A stretch of 64,000 bases of DNA from Branchinecta lynchi. Its lineage: Eukaryota > Arthropoda > Branchiopoda > Anostraca > Branchinectidae. The stretch spans positions 24,453,464-24,517,463 of the forward strand of contig JAKZAP010000007.1 in the NCBI GenBank assembly GCA_023053575.1, written 5' to 3'. Shown here piece after piece: positions 61,076 through 64,000 of this stretch (the first letter of the stretch is position 1; every line of letters begins with the position of its first letter). Under the pieces are notes generated by a model. That model was not told where the DNA came from. It made no database searches and saw nothing but the letters and a program-made list of their open reading frames with translations. Position numbers and translations under genes: made by a program.

Positions 61076-61715
61076 ATTATCGTTATATAGTTGTTTATGT
61101 ATAGTATTGTATTTATTTTTTTCTCTTTTCTTTTTTGTTTCCAATATAGTTATGCTAAGTGATTAAATTATTGAGTCCTGCCACAAACAAATCTGTACAG
61201 ATTTTCACGTGGCAGGTCTGTTATGATATCAATCAATCAATCAAGTTTAATCCGAATAGCTAAAAGCTAGAAAAGGAAAATAATATCACGATCGATAACG
61301 ATAATAGACTAAGTCATGTGTGACTTACAAAATTGAAATGTTTGTTCGTAAAGCTCCATTGTGTATTAAATTTTGTCACACTCTGTCTCTCTGTAGTAAA
61401 TCGCTTTGGTCCTTTTTCTTTTTGGGTGAGGGTAGGATTCTATTTAGCCCAAAAATGGTCTAATAATAGAGTACAACATTTGTAGAATAACGCAGTTAAT
61501 TTCCTTTCCGAAGAGGACAAGACAAGACAAAATTTAATATAATGGAAATTTACAAACAAAAAGTCTCAATATCACAACAGACCTGCCACGTGAAAATCCA
61601 TACAGGTTTGTTTGTGGTAGGACTGGATAATTTATTCACTTAGCATAATTGCATTGGAAACAAAAAAGAAAAGGGAAATAAATAAATGCAAAACTATGTA
61701 CATAAACAACCATGT
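61076..61715. repeat. Inverted pair of retroelement 3' ends
   Basis: 61076-61226 and 61565-61715 are diverged reverse complements sharing CCTGCCACGTGAAAAT and AGCATAATTGCATTGGAAAC-like words. Each has its own hairpin (GACCTGCCAC / GTGGYAGG). A CAATCAATCAATCAAG tail lies between them (61230-61247), marking another LINE end like 32867. Confidence 0.6.
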
Positions 61716-61854
61716 AAAAATATATTAAATATTATAAATAAATAGAAGACAATTAAACCTCGTGGCAATCCTTAACCGATTCATACCCAAGGTAACCGTC
61801 TCTCCTCACCCATCTTTACTCATCAAAAAACTTTTCATTTTATTTTTAAATGAA

Positions 61855-62200
61855 TACGTAAGTATGTAAGTAAGTATATTTATAACCCACAAAATGTTTT
61901 ACAACAAAAGAGTATGGAGTAGAGATAAATAGAAAAAGAAAAAAAGAACAAAAGAGAACAAGAAAATAACATACGAAACATACAGGCCTCAACCATCAAT
62001 AAAAAAGTCTAAACAGTCGGTGATGCGGCAACAGACGTAGACCTGACGGAAATTAAAATGCAAATCTTGCAGCAGTGACAAAATGTCAGTAGCGCCGTAA
62101 GATTTAATAATCTTCGAGTTGCTATGGGACCGTGGCAGATACATAAGAAAGTTACAGTAACGGAAATAATATATAATACGGATGTTAAATTAGGTATAGG
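61855..62200 (-). mobile_element. LINE family A 3' end with (TAAG)n tail
   Basis: AAGTATGTAAGTAAGTATAT tail, TATAACCCACAAAATG and a decayed minus coding tail resembling YLLYLP...KIIRKY at 53352-53600. Confidence 0.6.
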
Positions 62201-62809
62201 AATATATCTCTAACCAGTGTTACCACTGCTCACCAGTGTTAAATTATGGGTATATCTCTATTCTTTTATGCTTTAACTGTTGGACGAAACCGAGTATCTA
62301 ATATACGTGTAGCGTGTACCCGAAGTTGGTACATATTAGACTATACTGGTACTCTGATCTTAATCCTCGAAGGGTTGGTTCGTAACTGTGGAGGGGGGGG
62401 GGGGGGGGTCGGAGTCCTAGGTCCTACATTCAATACACAGTGGTTAGAAAACACACTTACTTTTAATATTGAAGTTCTGCATACATCGAATACATCTGTT
62501 AATCCAACGATCACTACTGTCTTAGGACTTACCTAAGACTGCCTCTATACATACGATTACATTGGTCTTATATAGTGTTTTTTCTTAAATCGTTTCAAGT
62601 CGTGGCTGGCTCTCCAAGATTAAGCATTTTGGCCAGCTCTCAAACATAAAGCATTTTAAGTAGGTGTGTCGAGAAAAAGGCACTTTGCAAGAGTTGTTAT
62701 AAAGATTTGGAATTAAATATTTCACGTTACACGGAATATACACTCTCCGCCATCCTAGTGCTCTCCGGCAGATTATTCCATACTGAAACACCCACATTTC
62801 GAAACACAA

Positions 62810-63030
62810 AACTAGACCGTGAAGTATGTCGTCGGTGTTGCAACTATCAGAATTCAGTCATGTGGCTGGCCAGTGCCCTAAACCCCCCAACATGTTCGCG
62901 CTGTAGCGGTAGTCAGACTTCATCCGAAAAAGCCTCTGCAGTTGATATACAGAATGTGCAGGTTGTGGCAGCAGTCAACAATCTACAATCTATCATTTCC
63001 TGCAGTGCAGTCGGGAAAATTCTGCATTAA
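62810..63030 (+). pseudogene. Possible gag zinc-knuckle remnant
   Basis: The frame reads VCRRCCNYQNSVMWLASALN then PPTCSRCSGSQ. The spacing of Cys pairs recalls the CxxCG...H...CP...C..CG pattern of Gypsy-type Gag, but the His and the following knuckle are lost. Weak evidence. Confidence 0.3.
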
Positions 63031-63772
63031 CTCAATCCACGCTCACTGCGTCTGAACCTGAGATTGAATGAACACCACCCACCATTGCATCTTTTGCGTT
63101 GTGAAGTTTAACTGAAAAGCCAACTTCTGTGTGTGGTTCATTTAATCGAATACACTGAATTACTTGGGTTGTGCAAAGGGATTTTTTGTTTTCTACTATC
63201 GGCTCTAGTTGTGACGTTAGAAAATCTGCGGCCGTCCCCACAGCGTAAATTCTACTATGACCCGGCGAATTTTAATCTCGAAAGAAACGTGGCTTTTCAG
63301 TGGGCAGTGGTGAGATTTATGAAGATTGCTTAGTGCCTGAAAAAAAAAATATAAATCTTTCTCGTAAGGCATACAACACAGATACACCCGCATAGAGGTA
63401 CCACAAATTCTACGGAGATTCCACTATTTGAAAATCGATTATTCGTGAATAGCGGAACATTGAATTACCGCATTTTCGGCGGGTCTTCAAGCCAATTTAA
63501 CTGAATAAGTGATGGATAACTATATTGTCCTATCCCAGCCTTTTTCGGTTAAACTTGATGAAGCGATTTTGACAGTTTTTGGAAATGTTTTGCCATTTTA
63601 CATTCCTCTGTCGCTGCTTTCGATTTTGTATTTCTTTCACAATCCACTTGTAGTTCAGTTGGTTATTAAGATTATCAGTCATTCATTCAAATTAGTTGTT
63701 CAAGAAGACTCTTCCATAAACATTTCGCACCACATCTGCAACGAGTTTTTCCCTCCCATACAACAATGTAAA

Positions 63773-63960
63773 GCCGCGTTCACAAGCATTCCTAGCCGAG
63801 CACAGATGCCTACCACGTGCTCAGGCGTAGTCAGGCACCGAGTTCTAGAGCCTGGAACTCCGTGCCTGGCCCAAAATCTGTGCCTAGGCATGGGTGTGAA
63901 TGGTGATAATAGGCACGTCCTTAGACATCTGTGCTGTGCTACGCATGCTTGTGAACGGGA
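63773..63960. mobile_element. Small MITE with CGTTCACAAGCAT ends
   Basis: CGTTCACAAGCATTCCT on the left and ATGCTTGTGAACG on the right, 190 bp, GC-rich, with repeated TGCCTAGGCA / AGGCACG words. No target duplication was resolved. Confidence 0.55.
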
Positions 63961-64000
63961 GTTAAGGGAAAGGCAGAACTACGAAGGTCCCAACATTAGA

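Larger units (their letters stand above)
60834..64000 (+). other. VPS18: Start of VPS18 intron 14 (runs out of the window)
   Basis: A 23-nt A run at 60861-60883; LINE 3' ends, including an inverted pair (61076-61226 and 61565-61715); a family A LINE (61855-62200); a G run at 62392-62408; a gag-like zinc-knuckle remnant (62810-63030); an unassigned exon-like block (63237-63308); and a small inverted-repeat element (63773-63960). No VPS18 exon is seen. Confidence 0.7.

Noticed and set aside
60834..64000. VPS18 coiled-coil and RING-H2 exons
   Set aside because: No frame shows the Cys/His pattern (such as CATCDFPL and CGHMFH-type residues) expected for the VPS18 RING; they probably lie past the window.

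Overview
The window is eukaryotic nuclear DNA from an animal, most likely an invertebrate with a large, repeat-laden genome. Short exons carry GT-AG introns. Many LINE reverse-transcriptase fragments end in short simple-sequence tails. Many short inverted-repeat elements (MITEs) have recognisable target duplications. I cannot assign a phylum from sequence alone. There is no bacterial operon, rRNA gene or CRISPR array.

One host gene is clear: VPS18 (Pep3 / deep orange) on the + strand. Fourteen exons between 11440 and 60833 splice in phase to a 778-residue fragment. It matches animal VPS18 from the N-terminal beta-propeller through the alpha-solenoid to just before the coiled coil and RING finger. 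The extreme N-terminus (upstream of 11440) and the C-terminal coiled coil plus RING-H2 (beyond 60833, probably beyond the window) were not found. About 2.3 kb of coding sequence is spread over about 49 kb, so the introns are the story here.

Layout. 1-11439 is upstream sequence: LINE remnants, two adjacent hairpins (2122-2198), a possible non-VPS18 terminal exon (3348-4467), a GC-rich coding-like block (4790-5110), a broken Gypsy-type gag/protease fragment on the minus strand (6649-7560), a tandem array (8060-8660) and MITEs. 11440-60833 is VPS18 with introns full of nested repeats. These include: (a) hAT-type MITEs with CAGAGC ends and an 8-bp target duplication; (b) MITEs beginning GTTGCGTTTTT between TA dinucleotides; (c) AGGCGTATTCTCGCCG MITEs with 3-bp duplications; (d) a long family with subterminal inverted repeats, a 3' hairpin and poly-G runs that resembles Helentron-associated elements; (e) a foldback retroposon with 11-bp duplications; (f) a palindromic element with arms of about 375 bp; (g) several LINE families; (h) two tRNA-Thr(TGT)-like sequences joined to an inverted-repeat element. 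60834-64000 is the start of intron 14, which uses a GC donor, again filled with LINE ends and MITEs.

The most unusual observation is at 25760-26700. Directly upstream of VPS18 exon 6 lie about four decayed tandem copies of that exon together with its intronic 3' flank. Other points worth attention are two in-frame donors for exon 11, the GC donor after exon 14, and the habit of mobile elements ending within 15-60 bp of VPS18 splice sites.

Exons are numbered from the first one found here. Residue numbers refer to the assembled 778-residue fragment. All homology statements come from recall of family features, not from a search.
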